Made by a program: the position numbers and the translations under genes | Shown: positions 33,483-42,736 of the stretch, piece by piece | Layout of the letters: each line of letters begins with the position of its first letter | Position numbering within the stretch: position 1 is the first letter of the stretch | DNA from: Amphiduros pacificus | Lineage: Eukaryota > Annelida > Polychaeta > Phyllodocida > Hesionidae | Direction: 5' to 3' | NCBI GenBank assembly: GCA_949316495.1 | Contig: OX439004.1 | Coordinates: 55,150,159 to 55,214,158 of the forward strand | DNA length: 64,000 nt | Notes under the pieces: generated by a model | What the model saw: the letters and a program-made list of their open reading frames with translations, nothing else | What the model was told of the DNA's origin: nothing | The model's database searches: none

Positions 33483-34168
33483 GTAAATTCTCCTTTATTT
33501 CTGCTTTATAGACGTCATAGAGCATTCCGCCATAATATTTGGCTCGTATTTATAACAAAAAGAAAGAAAATAAATACGTTGAGGTAAAGTAGTTGTATTA
33601 TCGTTCACGGAGCAGCTCGAGGTGAAATCTCGTAGCCGGCTCTCGCGGGACGAGAACAACAAAATTTCTGACGATTTTAGTTTGTAAATTCTTAAAATTG
33701 CTTCGGAGAACATCCCGCCAGGTATTTTGGCGGGTTTGGGATGTAAAAGAAAGAAATTTACTGCGTATTTGTTATGATTAATGTATTATCGCTCACAAGG
33801 TGACGAGCGATATAGTATTATAGTACGAGACTTGCTCGGAGGTTAATTCTTTGTTTTCTGCGTAAAAACGCTCACCGGAAGTAGAAATACGAGAACGGAA
33901 GTGAGTGAGGAATTTTATGATAAAGAATTAAAAAGAATTATGAACAAAACATGACTCGAATGCTTGTCATTTTGAATATTTTGTTAATTTGGATGGTTAG
34001 AAGTAAAATATTTAATATTTGAAAGAAATGAGGATCTTGTAGCCACAAGTTGGGCGCGTTCCAAATTTCTTTTGATCACTGAGGTTAAGCATCATTGAGC
34101 CCGGTTAATACTGGGATGGGTGACCGCTTGAGTGTTCAATGTGAGAAATTGAATTTTAATTTTTTCAG
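33483..34168 (+). other. Possible intron in the DIRS leader
   Basis: GTGTAAAG|GTAAATT makes a fair donor at 33483, and AATTTTAATTTTTTCAG a fair acceptor ending at 34168, 85 nt before the gag ATG. Introns are known in some tyrosine-recombinase retrotransposons. The 5S-like module would lie wholly inside, with its T-run acting as the polypyrimidine tract. This is an inference from splice motifs only. Confidence 0.35.
34036..34165 (+). ncRNA. 5S rRNA-derived module in the DIRS leader
   Basis: GATCACTGAGGTTAAGCATC, then ATTGAGCCCGGTTAATACTG and GGATGGGTGACCGCTTGAG follow animal 5S rRNA (GATCACCGAAGTTAAGCAAC ... GAGCCCGGTTAGTACTTGG ... ATGGGTGACCGCC) with few changes over about 75 nt (34066-34140). 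Box A (GTTAAGC) and box C (GGATGGGTGACCGC) of the type 1 Pol III promoter are kept. Sequence 5' of 34066 resembles 5S only weakly. A T6 run (34160-34165), a possible Pol III terminator, follows. CATTGA pairs with TCAATG, and AATTTCT with AGAAATT, so the ends could close as helices. It is not a complete 5S gene. Confidence 0.85.
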
Positions 34169-34253
34169 ATAAATTAAATAAATTCAATAAATCTTGGATT
34201 GGAGTATGAAAAGCCTTTGATGTAGTCTATAATTGTAGAAAATCTTGGCCATC

Positions 34254-35969
34254 ATGAGTGAACGGGAATACCGTAAGGGCCTAAGTTACGGTTATGAAGG
34301 ACCAGAGGTGCCTCCTGGGTGGAACAGCTATAATCAGGAGAGAAGCAGGTCCTATAGAAGGGGTAGATCCAGTGGTAGATCTCCGGAGGTTTCCCACTAT
34401 AGATCCCGTGACAGCTTTCGCAGTAGATCTCGTGATAGATCCCAGGAAAGATCCGTTAGTTGGGTTCAGGATAGATCTAGGGACAGGTCCCCTGTTAGAC
34501 ACCATGGTAGATCCCGGGATAGATCCTATGTCAGTTATCAGGACAGATCCAGGGGTAGATCACAGTTTGGAGACCATGGTAGAGATCGGGAAAGATCACA
34601 GGGTAGATCTCAGGAAGGATACAGTGTCACCAAGTCCGATAGAACTTTTGACAGATATCATCTAGCGAATAGATCACAGGAGAGATCTGATGTTTGGTCT
34701 GAAGAGAATGAGGAGAATAGTCCTTTACAGCTGATTAGATATCCGACGTATCAGTCAGATTCTGAGTATGATGATTGGACAGAAGCTCCTCGGAAGGCTT
34801 CTGAGGATGAATCAGAAGAGATTGAATTTGGTATGACTAGGAAGAAAGTTAACTTGTTGATGAAGGCAGTAACTAAGATAGCTTCAGGGCAACAAGTGAA
34901 GGAAGGTCATCTGAAGGAGATTGCTAGACAAGCAGCCACTATACCGTTCAAAGAAAGAGCCGAACTAGCTATGGCAGGTTGTGGGTTAAAGGTTCAGAAG
35001 AATAAGGTTCCCACCAAGCTCGCTTTATCTAACCCAAAGACTAGTGTGATGGATAAAGAACTGTGTTTTGCTGAAAGTCCTCTGTTGGTTGGGGCAATGC
35101 AGAAGTCCTGGGAAGAAATGTGTGGTTTAAAACGTGGACAGGTTTGGGATCCGAAGTCTACAGAACCACCAATAGTTGGTTTTCACAAAGTGGAGAAGAA
35201 GGTTCAAGTGGAGTCTAAGTGGTACAATATGGACAAGATCAATGCTAAAGTACCAGGTTATGGTTTCAAAGTTGATGAAGTGCTTCCAGGAGTCAAAGGG
35301 GATGTAAAGGTACCTTTGAAGAAGTTAGAAGAGTGGGAAAAGAATCTAGGACTAATGCTACGTGTCATTAATTCGGTTGATATTTTTTCGGCAAACTTGA
35401 TGATTACGTGTATGCAAAGTTTTAAGGAGTTGGAGAAGCAACTGCCGGACAAATACAAGCATCTTCTGCCGGACGGTCAGGCTCTAGAACAGGATTATTT
35501 TACTAGGGCGAAAGGCATACAAGATCTGGTGAAGGCTATGGCATGGCAGAATGTTCAGTATGTGAGTTTGCATAGGGAAGCAGTGCTGAAAGAGGCTACT
35601 GAGAAAAAAGGGGAAGTCATCTCAGAGAAAGCCAAGAAGTTGTTAAGGCTACAACCAGTGGGAGGTCCCTTGCTCTTTAATGGTCAGGCGGGAAAGATCC
35701 TACAAAGAGATAGTAAAGAAGCGTCTGGGAGAGTTTGGAGAGCAGCGACAGTAGTTCCTCCTAAGTCAGGGGTTCCCTATCATAGAGCAGTTTTTTCTTC
35801 AAAGCCGAAAGAAAGAAGTGCTAGCGGCAGGCAGCCCTTTCGTGCGGGAACCTTTAGAAAGGAACTGGGAGGAAAGGCCAGAGGAAGAGGTGTGCGTGGT
35901 GTTACCAGAGGATTTGGTAATAGAAGAGGAGGTCGTGGTAAAGGAAACGACCGACAGGAAAAGAATTGA
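34254..35969 (+). CDS. DIRS gag-like ORF with SR/RD-rich head and RGG tail
   Basis: The ATG at 34254 opens MSEREYRKGLSYGYEGPEVP. Residues of about 25-140 are packed with RS, RD and RSRDRS dipeptides, like splicing SR proteins. A central helical part follows (KKVNLLMKAVTKIASGQQ, ERAELAMAGCGL; a region equivalent to the DIRS gag domain by position). The C-terminus is Gly/Arg-rich (RGRGVRGVTRGFGNRRGG), probably binding nucleic acid. About 570 residues. It is the first ORF of the element and overlaps the start of the RT frame. The structural role is inferred from position and composition; no retroviral-type capsid or zinc knuckle is seen. Confidence 0.8.
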   Translation: MSEREYRKGLSYGYEGPEVPPGWNSYNQERSRSYRRGRSSGRSPEVSHYRSRDSFRSRSRDRSQERSVSWVQDRSRDRSPVRHHGRSRDRSYVSYQDRSRGRSQFGDHGRDRERSQGRSQEGYSVTKSDRTFDRYHLANRSQERSDVWSEENEENSPLQLIRYPTYQSDSEYDDWTEAPRKASEDESEEIEFGMTRKKVNLLMKAVTKIASGQQVKEGHLKEIARQAATIPFKERAELAMAGCGLKVQKNKVPTKLALSNPKTSVMDKELCFAESPLLVGAMQKSWEEMCGLKRGQVWDPKSTEPPIVGFHKVEKKVQVESKWYNMDKINAKVPGYGFKVDEVLPGVKGDVKVPLKKLEEWEKNLGLMLRVINSVDIFSANLMITCMQSFKELEKQLPDKYKHLLPDGQALEQDYFTRAKGIQDLVKAMAWQNVQYVSLHREAVLKEATEKKGEVISEKAKKLLRLQPVGGPLLFNGQAGKILQRDSKEASGRVWRAATVVPPKSGVPYHRAVFSSKPKERSASGRQPFRAGTFRKELGGKARGRGVRGVTRGFGNRRGGRGKGNDRQEKN

Positions 35970-37935
35970 CTCACAAGACAGCACCGTTTTCACTGCACCC
36001 AAGCACTCACCTCTACTAACACCACCGGAGCAGGAGTCAGTAGGAGCCAGACTGATGCATTTTTGGAAGGTTTGGGAATCTCTGGGAGTTTCCGGGAAGG
36101 TAGTCAAGATCTTGAAGGAGGGACTAAAATGGAGTTTCAAGACTCGACCTCCGTTGAGAAGGACACCATGGACAGCCCAGAACAACTTGTCTCAGAAGAA
36201 GGCAAAGGAAATGGGCAAAGTTATTCAGAATCTCTTAGACAAAGAGGCTATAGAAGTAGTTCAGAAAGTGAATTCTCCGGGGTTTTATTCAATAATCTTT
36301 TTGACCCCCAAGCAGTCGGGAGAGTGGCGTCCTATTCTGGATCTGAAGGCTCTGAATATGATGATTATAAACAAGACATTCAGAATGGAGTCGGCGAGGT
36401 CGATTCAGCAAGCTACTCTCCCAAACCAGTGGGCTTGTTCAATCGACCTCACCGATGCATATTTCCATATTCCCATCCATCGGAACTACCGGAAGTTTCT
36501 GAGGTTTTGTGTGAAGGGAGTTGTATACCAATACAGAGCAATGCCGTTTGGTTTAGTGATCGCCCCGCGCATCTTCACTATGGTGATGAAAGAGGTGGCC
36601 AAGGTTCTCAGAGAACAAGGTGTGATTGTGCACATGTATCTGGACGATTGGTTGTTTCGAAGAGTGATAAAAGAAGAGCTGGGTGTAGAGATCTGGACTA
36701 TCCTTCAACTGTGTCTGGACTTGGGGTTGTTGGTAAACTTGGAAAAGTCGGAGCTAGAACCCAAGCAGGTTTACGAGTTCGTAGGAGTGTTGTACGATCT
36801 GACAGAGGGGAGAGCCTTTCCCCCACAAAAGAGACTAGTGAAAATTGGGGAGACTATTCAAGGAATAAAGGTCAGGAAGGAATCGTCAGCAAGACAATGG
36901 TTGTCTCTGATAGGAATTCTCAACTCGGTGTCAGATCAAGTTCAGTTGGGAAGGCTGCATGTTCGCATCTTCCAGCAGTTTTTGGCAGATCATTGGTCCA
37001 CAGGGAGTATGAATCAGATGATCAAGATGAACGAGAGGTTGATACCTCATCTAAGTTGGTGGCTTCAACCGGAAAATGTCAATGTGGGCGTTCCCTTGGT
37101 CGACCCTCCAACAGACCTTCAGATCTTCACGGATGCCTCCAAGGCAGGGTGGGGAGCCCATGTGGTGGAATTGGAAGGACGGGAGTTGGAGGGAAGTTGG
37201 TCGAAACAAGAGTCGTTGATGCATATCAATGTTCTCGAGATGAAAGCCATCACAAAGACGCTGAATTGTCTGGCGGAGGAGATCCGCAACAAGAAACTTC
37301 TGATTGCGACAGACAACACAACAGTATTGGCCTATATAAATCATCAAGGGGGAACAAGGTCCCGAGAGCTGATGAAGGAGACTCAAGAGCTGTTCAGTGT
37401 AGTGATGAAGTACGGGTGCGGGATGAAGGCCAGGCATATCCCGGGACGACTGAATGTACTGGCAGATCGATTGTCAAGGAAAGGACAAGTACTGCCAACA
37501 GAATGGTCCTTACACCCGGAAGTATTCCAAAGTCTGTGGTCAAGGTGGGACAAGCCATTAGTGGACCTTTTCGCCACAAGACACAACACCAAACTTGTAT
37601 CGTTCGTGAGCCCGGTTCCGGACAGTTACGCCTTGGCAGTAGATGCCTTGAGCATGGACTGGACCGGGATGGACGCATATGCATTTCCCCCAACGAGCTT
37701 AATTCAACAAGTCATCAACAGGATAAAGCTGTACAAGTGCAGGGTAGTCCTGATTGTTCCCAACTGGACAGAGAAGGCATGGTACCCAGAATTGTTCAGG
37801 CTCGTGAGGGGGAAACCAATACAGTTGCCTCTGAGGAGAGATTTATTGAAACAACCGCTCAGACCGGTGTTCCATCAGAGGCCAGAACTGCTGAACCTTC
37901 ACGCGTGGCAACTATCAGGGCCGCAGTTGTGTTGA
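35818..37935 (+). CDS. DIRS RT / RNase H / methyltransferase-like ORF
   Basis: The frame is open from 35818, with its first ATG at 36055 (MHFWKVWESLG). The reverse transcriptase core runs through WRPILDLKALN, CSIDLTDAYFHIPI, the MPFGLVIAPRIF palm motif and catalytic YLDD. RNase H follows with IFTDASKAGWG, NVLEMKAI, ATDNTTVLAYINHQGG and HIPGRLNVLADRLSR, carrying the expected D-E-D-D. The end, VDLFATRHNTKLVSFVSP through FPPTSLI and VLIVPNWTEKAWYP, matches the DAM-like methyltransferase region typical of DIRS elements. It makes the DNA copy from element RNA. It overlaps the recombinase frame for its whole length beyond 36129. Confidence 0.93.
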   Translation: MLAAGSPFVREPLERNWEERPEEEVCVVLPEDLVIEEEVVVKETTDRKRIDSQDSTVFTAPKHSPLLTPPEQESVGARLMHFWKVWESLGVSGKVVKILKEGLKWSFKTRPPLRRTPWTAQNNLSQKKAKEMGKVIQNLLDKEAIEVVQKVNSPGFYSIIFLTPKQSGEWRPILDLKALNMMIINKTFRMESARSIQQATLPNQWACSIDLTDAYFHIPIHRNYRKFLRFCVKGVVYQYRAMPFGLVIAPRIFTMVMKEVAKVLREQGVIVHMYLDDWLFRRVIKEELGVEIWTILQLCLDLGLLVNLEKSELEPKQVYEFVGVLYDLTEGRAFPPQKRLVKIGETIQGIKVRKESSARQWLSLIGILNSVSDQVQLGRLHVRIFQQFLADHWSTGSMNQMIKMNERLIPHLSWWLQPENVNVGVPLVDPPTDLQIFTDASKAGWGAHVVELEGRELEGSWSKQESLMHINVLEMKAITKTLNCLAEEIRNKKLLIATDNTTVLAYINHQGGTRSRELMKETQELFSVVMKYGCGMKARHIPGRLNVLADRLSRKGQVLPTEWSLHPEVFQSLWSRWDKPLVDLFATRHNTKLVSFVSPVPDSYALAVDALSMDWTGMDAYAFPPTSLIQQVINRIKLYKCRVVLIVPNWTEKAWYPELFRLVRGKPIQLPLRRDLLKQPLRPVFHQRPELLNLHAWQLSGPQLC

Positions 37936-38972
37936 GGGGTTTCTCTGAGGAGGTAGCAGAGACTATAACGGGGGCAGTAACGGAGGATTCCAGAAAAGTC
38001 TATGAGACAAGATGGCGAGCTTTTTCCAAGTGGTGTGTAGTGAAGGGATTTATACCGGAAGAGGCTACAATTCCACAAGTAGCAGATTTCTTACTGGATT
38101 TGTTCAACCAAAAGAAGTCGGTGTCGACCATTAAAGGACATAGATCGGCAATTGCCAGAGTATTGTTATTAAAAGCAAATGTGGACGTTTCGCATGATAC
38201 TGTCTTATCTGATCTGATTGGAGCGTTTGAACATGCAAGGCCTAGAGTTCAAAACGTGTTTCCGAAGTGGAATTTGTCGTTGGTGTTAAGAATGCTATGT
38301 AAATCACCGTTTGAACCACTGGGTCTGGCGTCAGATAAGCTAGTGACCTTCAAAACTGTGTTTCTCATCACACTAGCTTCAGGGGCGAGAAGAGGAGAAA
38401 TACATGCTTTGGATTGTAAGTCTCTGACTTTTTCGCAAAACTGGAAGTCCGTAAGACTGGCCCCAAACCCAAAATTTCTAGCAAAGAACTTTGACTACAG
38501 CCAAGGAACTAGGAATTTTGTGGGTTTTTCAATTGAGGCGCTGAAACACAGGTTAGGACCAGGGCTAGAAGAAGATGCCAAATTGTGTCCGGTGAGAGCC
38601 CTCAAGTTCTATCTGGATAGAACAAAAGATAAGAGAGGAGATACATCACAACTCTTTGTCAGCATCCAAAACAGAAAGCGGAAAGCTGTAGGCAAGAATA
38701 CAATTTCATCTTGGCTGAAACATACAGTAAAGATGGCTTATGAAAATTGTAAGGAAGATGTGATCAAGTCTCTTCAGTTGAATGCTCATGAAGTCAGAGC
38801 TTTAGCTCATTCAACAGCCTTCTATGCTAATGTGTCAATGGACAGTGTGTTGGCAGCAGCTAGATGGGCACAACAGTCCACCTTTACTTCATATTACCTC
38901 AGAGATGTCAGTCAAGACTTGGAGAATATGAATAGGATAGGACCTGTAATGGTTGGACAAAACAGAATGTAA
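36129..38972 (+). CDS. DIRS tyrosine recombinase ORF (domain about 37850-38972)
   Basis: The frame is open well upstream (first ATG at 36129), but the first 1.7 kb merely overlies the RT frame and has Ser/Gly/Arg-rich composition with no known domain. The recombinase itself is the last 370 residues. A core-binding part (ITGAVTEDSRKVYETRW, FLLDLFNQKKSVSTIKGHRS) is followed by the catalytic part with SGARRGEIHALD (first Arg), NAHEVRALAHS (H-x-x-R), AARWAQQSTFTSYYL (Trp and nucleophile Tyr). Known role: site-specific integration of the circular DNA copy in place of an integrase. How the recombinase is translated from the shared RNA is not visible here. Confidence 0.93.
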   Translation: MEFQDSTSVEKDTMDSPEQLVSEEGKGNGQSYSESLRQRGYRSSSESEFSGVLFNNLFDPQAVGRVASYSGSEGSEYDDYKQDIQNGVGEVDSASYSPKPVGLFNRPHRCIFPYSHPSELPEVSEVLCEGSCIPIQSNAVWFSDRPAHLHYGDERGGQGSQRTRCDCAHVSGRLVVSKSDKRRAGCRDLDYPSTVSGLGVVGKLGKVGARTQAGLRVRRSVVRSDRGESLSPTKETSENWGDYSRNKGQEGIVSKTMVVSDRNSQLGVRSSSVGKAACSHLPAVFGRSLVHREYESDDQDEREVDTSSKLVASTGKCQCGRSLGRPSNRPSDLHGCLQGRVGSPCGGIGRTGVGGKLVETRVVDAYQCSRDESHHKDAELSGGGDPQQETSDCDRQHNSIGLYKSSRGNKVPRADEGDSRAVQCSDEVRVRDEGQAYPGTTECTGRSIVKERTSTANRMVLTPGSIPKSVVKVGQAISGPFRHKTQHQTCIVREPGSGQLRLGSRCLEHGLDRDGRICISPNELNSTSHQQDKAVQVQGSPDCSQLDREGMVPRIVQAREGETNTVASEERFIETTAQTGVPSEARTAEPSRVATIRAAVVLRGFSEEVAETITGAVTEDSRKVYETRWRAFSKWCVVKGFIPEEATIPQVADFLLDLFNQKKSVSTIKGHRSAIARVLLLKANVDVSHDTVLSDLIGAFEHARPRVQNVFPKWNLSLVLRMLCKSPFEPLGLASDKLVTFKTVFLITLASGARRGEIHALDCKSLTFSQNWKSVRLAPNPKFLAKNFDYSQGTRNFVGFSIEALKHRLGPGLEEDAKLCPVRALKFYLDRTKDKRGDTSQLFVSIQNRKRKAVGKNTISSWLKHTVKMAYENCKEDVIKSLQLNAHEVRALAHSTAFYANVSMDSVLAAARWAQQSTFTSYYLRDVSQDLENMNRIGPVMVGQNRM

Positions 38973-39818
38973 CTGACTTTTAATGTACATAGACTAACTC
39001 ACAAGTGCAATTAGAGGATAAGATTGGTGATTACTTGTAAGGACCACAGATGTAGAGGTGACGGGATGATTCGAAAACTACATGGTGGTGTTATTCTTCA
39101 TTAGTATGACTGGATTGATGTCTAAAATTGGAACATATTGGGTCAGACGTGCCTTGAAGGGAACGTACAGAGAAGACTTGTGAGTATATGTACATTAGAA
39201 ATAAGAGGTCAGAGTCAGTTACAAGAGTCTTAATCAGTCAGTGAAACTCCTCAAGCCAATGAGAGTAGGACTAGACTGATTAGTATGCATCATAGCACCT
39301 TGCACCCTGGTAGTGAAGTTACTAGGCAATTGGACTTAGTAGCGCTACTAATAGAAACCAAATCTTGTAGTGCAGTAGTATCAACTCTGGGAATCCATCA
39401 ACAGGTTGGCAGAGTATACTCAGAAAATGCACACATAACAAAGACCTCTGAGGGTGCTCTAGTAAAGCAAACAATACCTACCACGGGGTAGTTTTGCTAT
39501 ACTAGATGGTAAGTGAAAAGAATGGACTCGTTAAAGATTGGTGCTTAGTGTGAGCTAGTAGTACCTACCAGAGGAAACCTAGTTGCTACACTATAGAAAT
39601 TAGCCCTCCAATGATGCATGGCTCTATAAAGTATTGTCTGGATATAAGAGAAGGGAATCTCAGCAATAGTCCTCAGTCTCTAGTATCAGACATACAAGTG
39701 GTCAGACCTAACATGGTTTTTAACTATGAAGAGGTTTTGGACTACTATTGCCACCTATCGCCCTGAGTTTCAGTTGAAATTGTTGGTTGGAGACCCTCCT
39801 CCTAACTAGTAATTCTGT
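38973..39818 (+). other. DIRS 3' untranslated segment
   Basis: About 845 bp between the recombinase stop and the internal complementary region. No further ORF with a recognisable domain. Confidence 0.6.
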
Positions 39819-39920
39819 CCTAATGTCCACCTGGGGTTGTATTCTCATTTTAATAGAAACCCCACAAATTTTATTAATTGGTGTGTTTCTTATTAAACAT
39901 GAATACAAACCCAGGTGGAC
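39819..39920 (+). repeat. DIRS internal complementary region
   Basis: 39819-39860 is the complement of the left outer end (33099-33140), and 39861-39920 is the complement of the right outer end (40105-40164). The two parts abut exactly, so the region mirrors the end-to-end junction of a circular form. In the DIRS-1 model this region templates joining of the ends. Confidence 0.93.
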
Positions 39921-39950
39921 TGTGCTTTCCCACCCGACCTCCCCGCTTAG

Positions 39951-40164
39951 GCGTCAAATTTAATTTTGATCAAAGTGGTTCTCAAGCGAGGTTGAGCGGG
40001 AAACTGGGCAGGCGATGGTGGCGCCGCCGTCGGTGGCAGGAGGGCGAGTCCAAAATGTTTATTTTTATTGACGTATATAGAACTAGCTATCGCATAGTCC
40101 TAATGTCCACCTGGGTTTGTATTCATGTTTAATAAGAAACACACCAATTAATAAAATTTGTGGG
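39951..40164 (+). repeat. DIRS right inverted terminal repeat
   Basis: The inverse of the left repeat through GGCAGGCGATGGTGGCGCC and GACTATGCGATAGC-type sequence, then a longer outer end finishing CAATTAATAAAATTTGTGGG. The outer 60 bp pair with the internal complementary region. Confidence 0.93.
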
Positions 40165-42735
40165 ATTTGTATATGATAAGTATAATAAAAAAACTAATTT
40201 AACAATACATTTTATCTTCTCTGAATATATTTTATTATCACCATATATGTTTGTGTGTGTTAATCTATGTTTGTGTGTGTTAAACTATGCCCTTATACAG
40301 AATGAGCTTCCCGAAAATAGCTCTTTGAACAGACCAGTCTTATTATTATTAGTAGTAGTAGTAGTAGTAGTATTGATCCAAAAAAAGGCTGATTGCAATA
40401 AATAAGGAAAAAGTTTCCATTGCAGTATATGAATAGATTTCATATTGTCTGAAATGAATTTGAAAAAATGCAATTAGTTCCGAGTTTCTAACCAGTCATG
40501 AGTGACTTATATTTTGCAATGTTCAGTTTGATAGTGCATCACATGTCCAGAAACATTAATGTGGCATATTTAACAAAAAGCCTATTGGTTAAATTCTTTT
40601 GTTGAAGAAATTAATATTTAATCGTAATTGTTCAGATAAGCCGTAAAAATCCTCCAATTTGGTAATCATTTCTTCAAATTTCAAGATTAATTATCATTAG
40701 GAAGACAATTCAAACAATCAAGACAATTTACCGAGTTAGTCCTTTCTTTCAGTTTTTTTATAGGAATTCATAGCACAAGGCATCGCATTCTGATGAGTAC
40801 TGATTAACCAAGAAAATCAATACACACCTCCACTCCCTGCTATTTCCTGAATACAACCTGCACATTGACACCTCCCAGGTTGACGTGCGCACTGGGCTTC
40901 TTGTCTTTGAAATGCAGTAATTAAATTGTAAGAATTAAAGTACAGTATTGCAGATGTTAGAAATTTATTATTATTATTAGACAACCTTGTCATGTCAAGA
41001 TATATTGAATATTGACGGAATATTCCTTAATTTGGATTATATTATTTTATACAAAATTGTCATATATAATGTGGTGTTCTTCAGCCTAATTCCCCAGTGA
41101 ATGTCTCATAAACAGGGGATTGGTTGGAGGAGGGACATCCAGTATTCAGGTAGCCTTGATCAGTATTCTCATGCTGACCTGACACGCTCCAATGACCGTA
41201 AGTTTTGTTTGAACTTGTTTCCATGGGGATTGATTGTTAAATCAAGATCGCCACTGAACACTCACAGACGCTTGTAGCAATATTCATGCGCACTGCCCTG
41301 CCCAGATTGACCCAATCACGGAGCTCATGTTTCGGTAATAAAGCTGCAATGGCTGGGAGGTGCCTACAAAGGTCACAAGCTCTTCTACCTCCACTCTTAA
41401 AAAGAGTTTCTTGTTTTAAATAAACTTGCAGGGAACAGTACATCATTCACTGGATCTACAAACTGTTTTCTTTCGTAAACTGGCCAATTTTAATTAGAAT
41501 TCCTTAAGTTACTCTCTGTGACACATCCCAATACACAAGGAGTTCTGGGCAGGCCCTGATATATCACAATACATTTTCAATACTAAGATTTCATTTTGAA
41601 AATCTTTAGTCTTTTATCGAAAAAACCTATTGCATATCTCCAATCAACTGTGATAATCGTATTGTGTTTTACCCATCAGGAGGAAATGAGGACAGTCTCG
41701 AAGTGCCTGTATCGATGACTGCAATCACTCCCAGGGCAAAGTCCATCCATGAAATTATTACATCTGAGGAAACAGGTCAAATGATAGGATCAATATAGTC
41801 AATATTTGTATAATAAAATACCTAAACCCCCTTCTATATGTCATTTGGTTTTACACCTGCCACTAACACCGTTGCCATAGTTAATAATTTAAATAATTAC
41901 GTTTTTGACCAAATACTTTAAACCTAAACCCTGATGGGACAGGGCTATCTACACGGTTAGCGGTAGCTTGATTTCTCCTTGCTGTGGAGAGAGGAATTCA
42001 TTACTGAAAGACATTCAAAAAAATATGTATATATTCAAAGTGCAATGATGGGATATCGTTGCAAAATGTTAACCTCTATCCGGACAGTTCTATTCAGGTC
42101 AGTAGTTATGGGTGAAACCACGTCATGTTTTCAAAGTGCGCATGTCACAAGTATCAGGTCAACATTGTATATTTACCACAGGTATGCAATCTCACAATCA
42201 TAATTGATACCTTTATATATATATATATATATTTTGCCATTTTATACCCCATAGAAAATTTAATATCCTTTACAGTTTTATACCTTTAACAGTGATAAAA
42301 TACACATGTTTTAAGAAATGCATAATTGCATATATATAAATATTGACATTTTTGGGTGACAAGCAGCATGTTTAGTCCCCTCTTCAACTTGTATTGAATT
42401 AGTATATTTTCCTGTACAAAAAGATCACCATAAACCATACAGGTCTTCAGCATTTAATCTCTGCAATATGACACCAAATTAATTTCAGGAGAACAGAGAT
42501 CTTGAATATCCTACATTCTGAATGCCCGGATGCAGAGGTCAACGAAGGACAGGCGTGATGATGAAACAAAGCCCCGGTTATAATGCCCACACAAAGCCTA
42601 TACAGAACCTGAAAATAGATGCCGTGGTCAGAATCATACACTCCGGATAATGACATGGAGATCGTATATATGGAGAAAGTCAAACTGTAATAACAAACTG
42701 GCACGTTCTTCATTCGGCCAGATAAAGATATCCAG
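40165..42735. other. Unique non-coding DNA with short microsatellites
   Basis: It contains a GTA trinucleotide run (about 40349-40372), an AT run (about 42214-42232) and otherwise mixed unique sequence. No ORF with a recognisable domain. Confidence 0.5.
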
Positions 42736-42736
42736 G

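Larger units (their letters stand above)
33099..40164 (+). mobile_element. DIRS-like tyrosine-recombinase retrotransposon, looks whole
   Basis: 7,066 bp. Left inverted repeat 33099-33281, right inverted repeat about 39951-40164, and an internal complementary region at 39819-39920. The first 42 bp of that region are the complement of the left end and the next 60 bp the complement of the right end, as known for DIRS-1-type elements, which replicate through a circle and integrate with a tyrosine recombinase. The right end is longer than the left, also as in DIRS-1. No target-site duplication is seen beyond a shared AT, as expected for the group. Order of parts: leader with a 5S-like module, gag-like ORF, RT-RNase H-methyltransferase-like ORF, overlapping recombinase ORF, then about 850 bp of untranslated sequence. 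Long open frames and well-matched ends suggest a young insertion. Confidence 0.95.

Noticed and set aside
34036-34165. Functional 5S rRNA gene
   Set aside because: The 5' third is weak, the usual terminal stem is missing, and it sits inside a retrotransposon leader.
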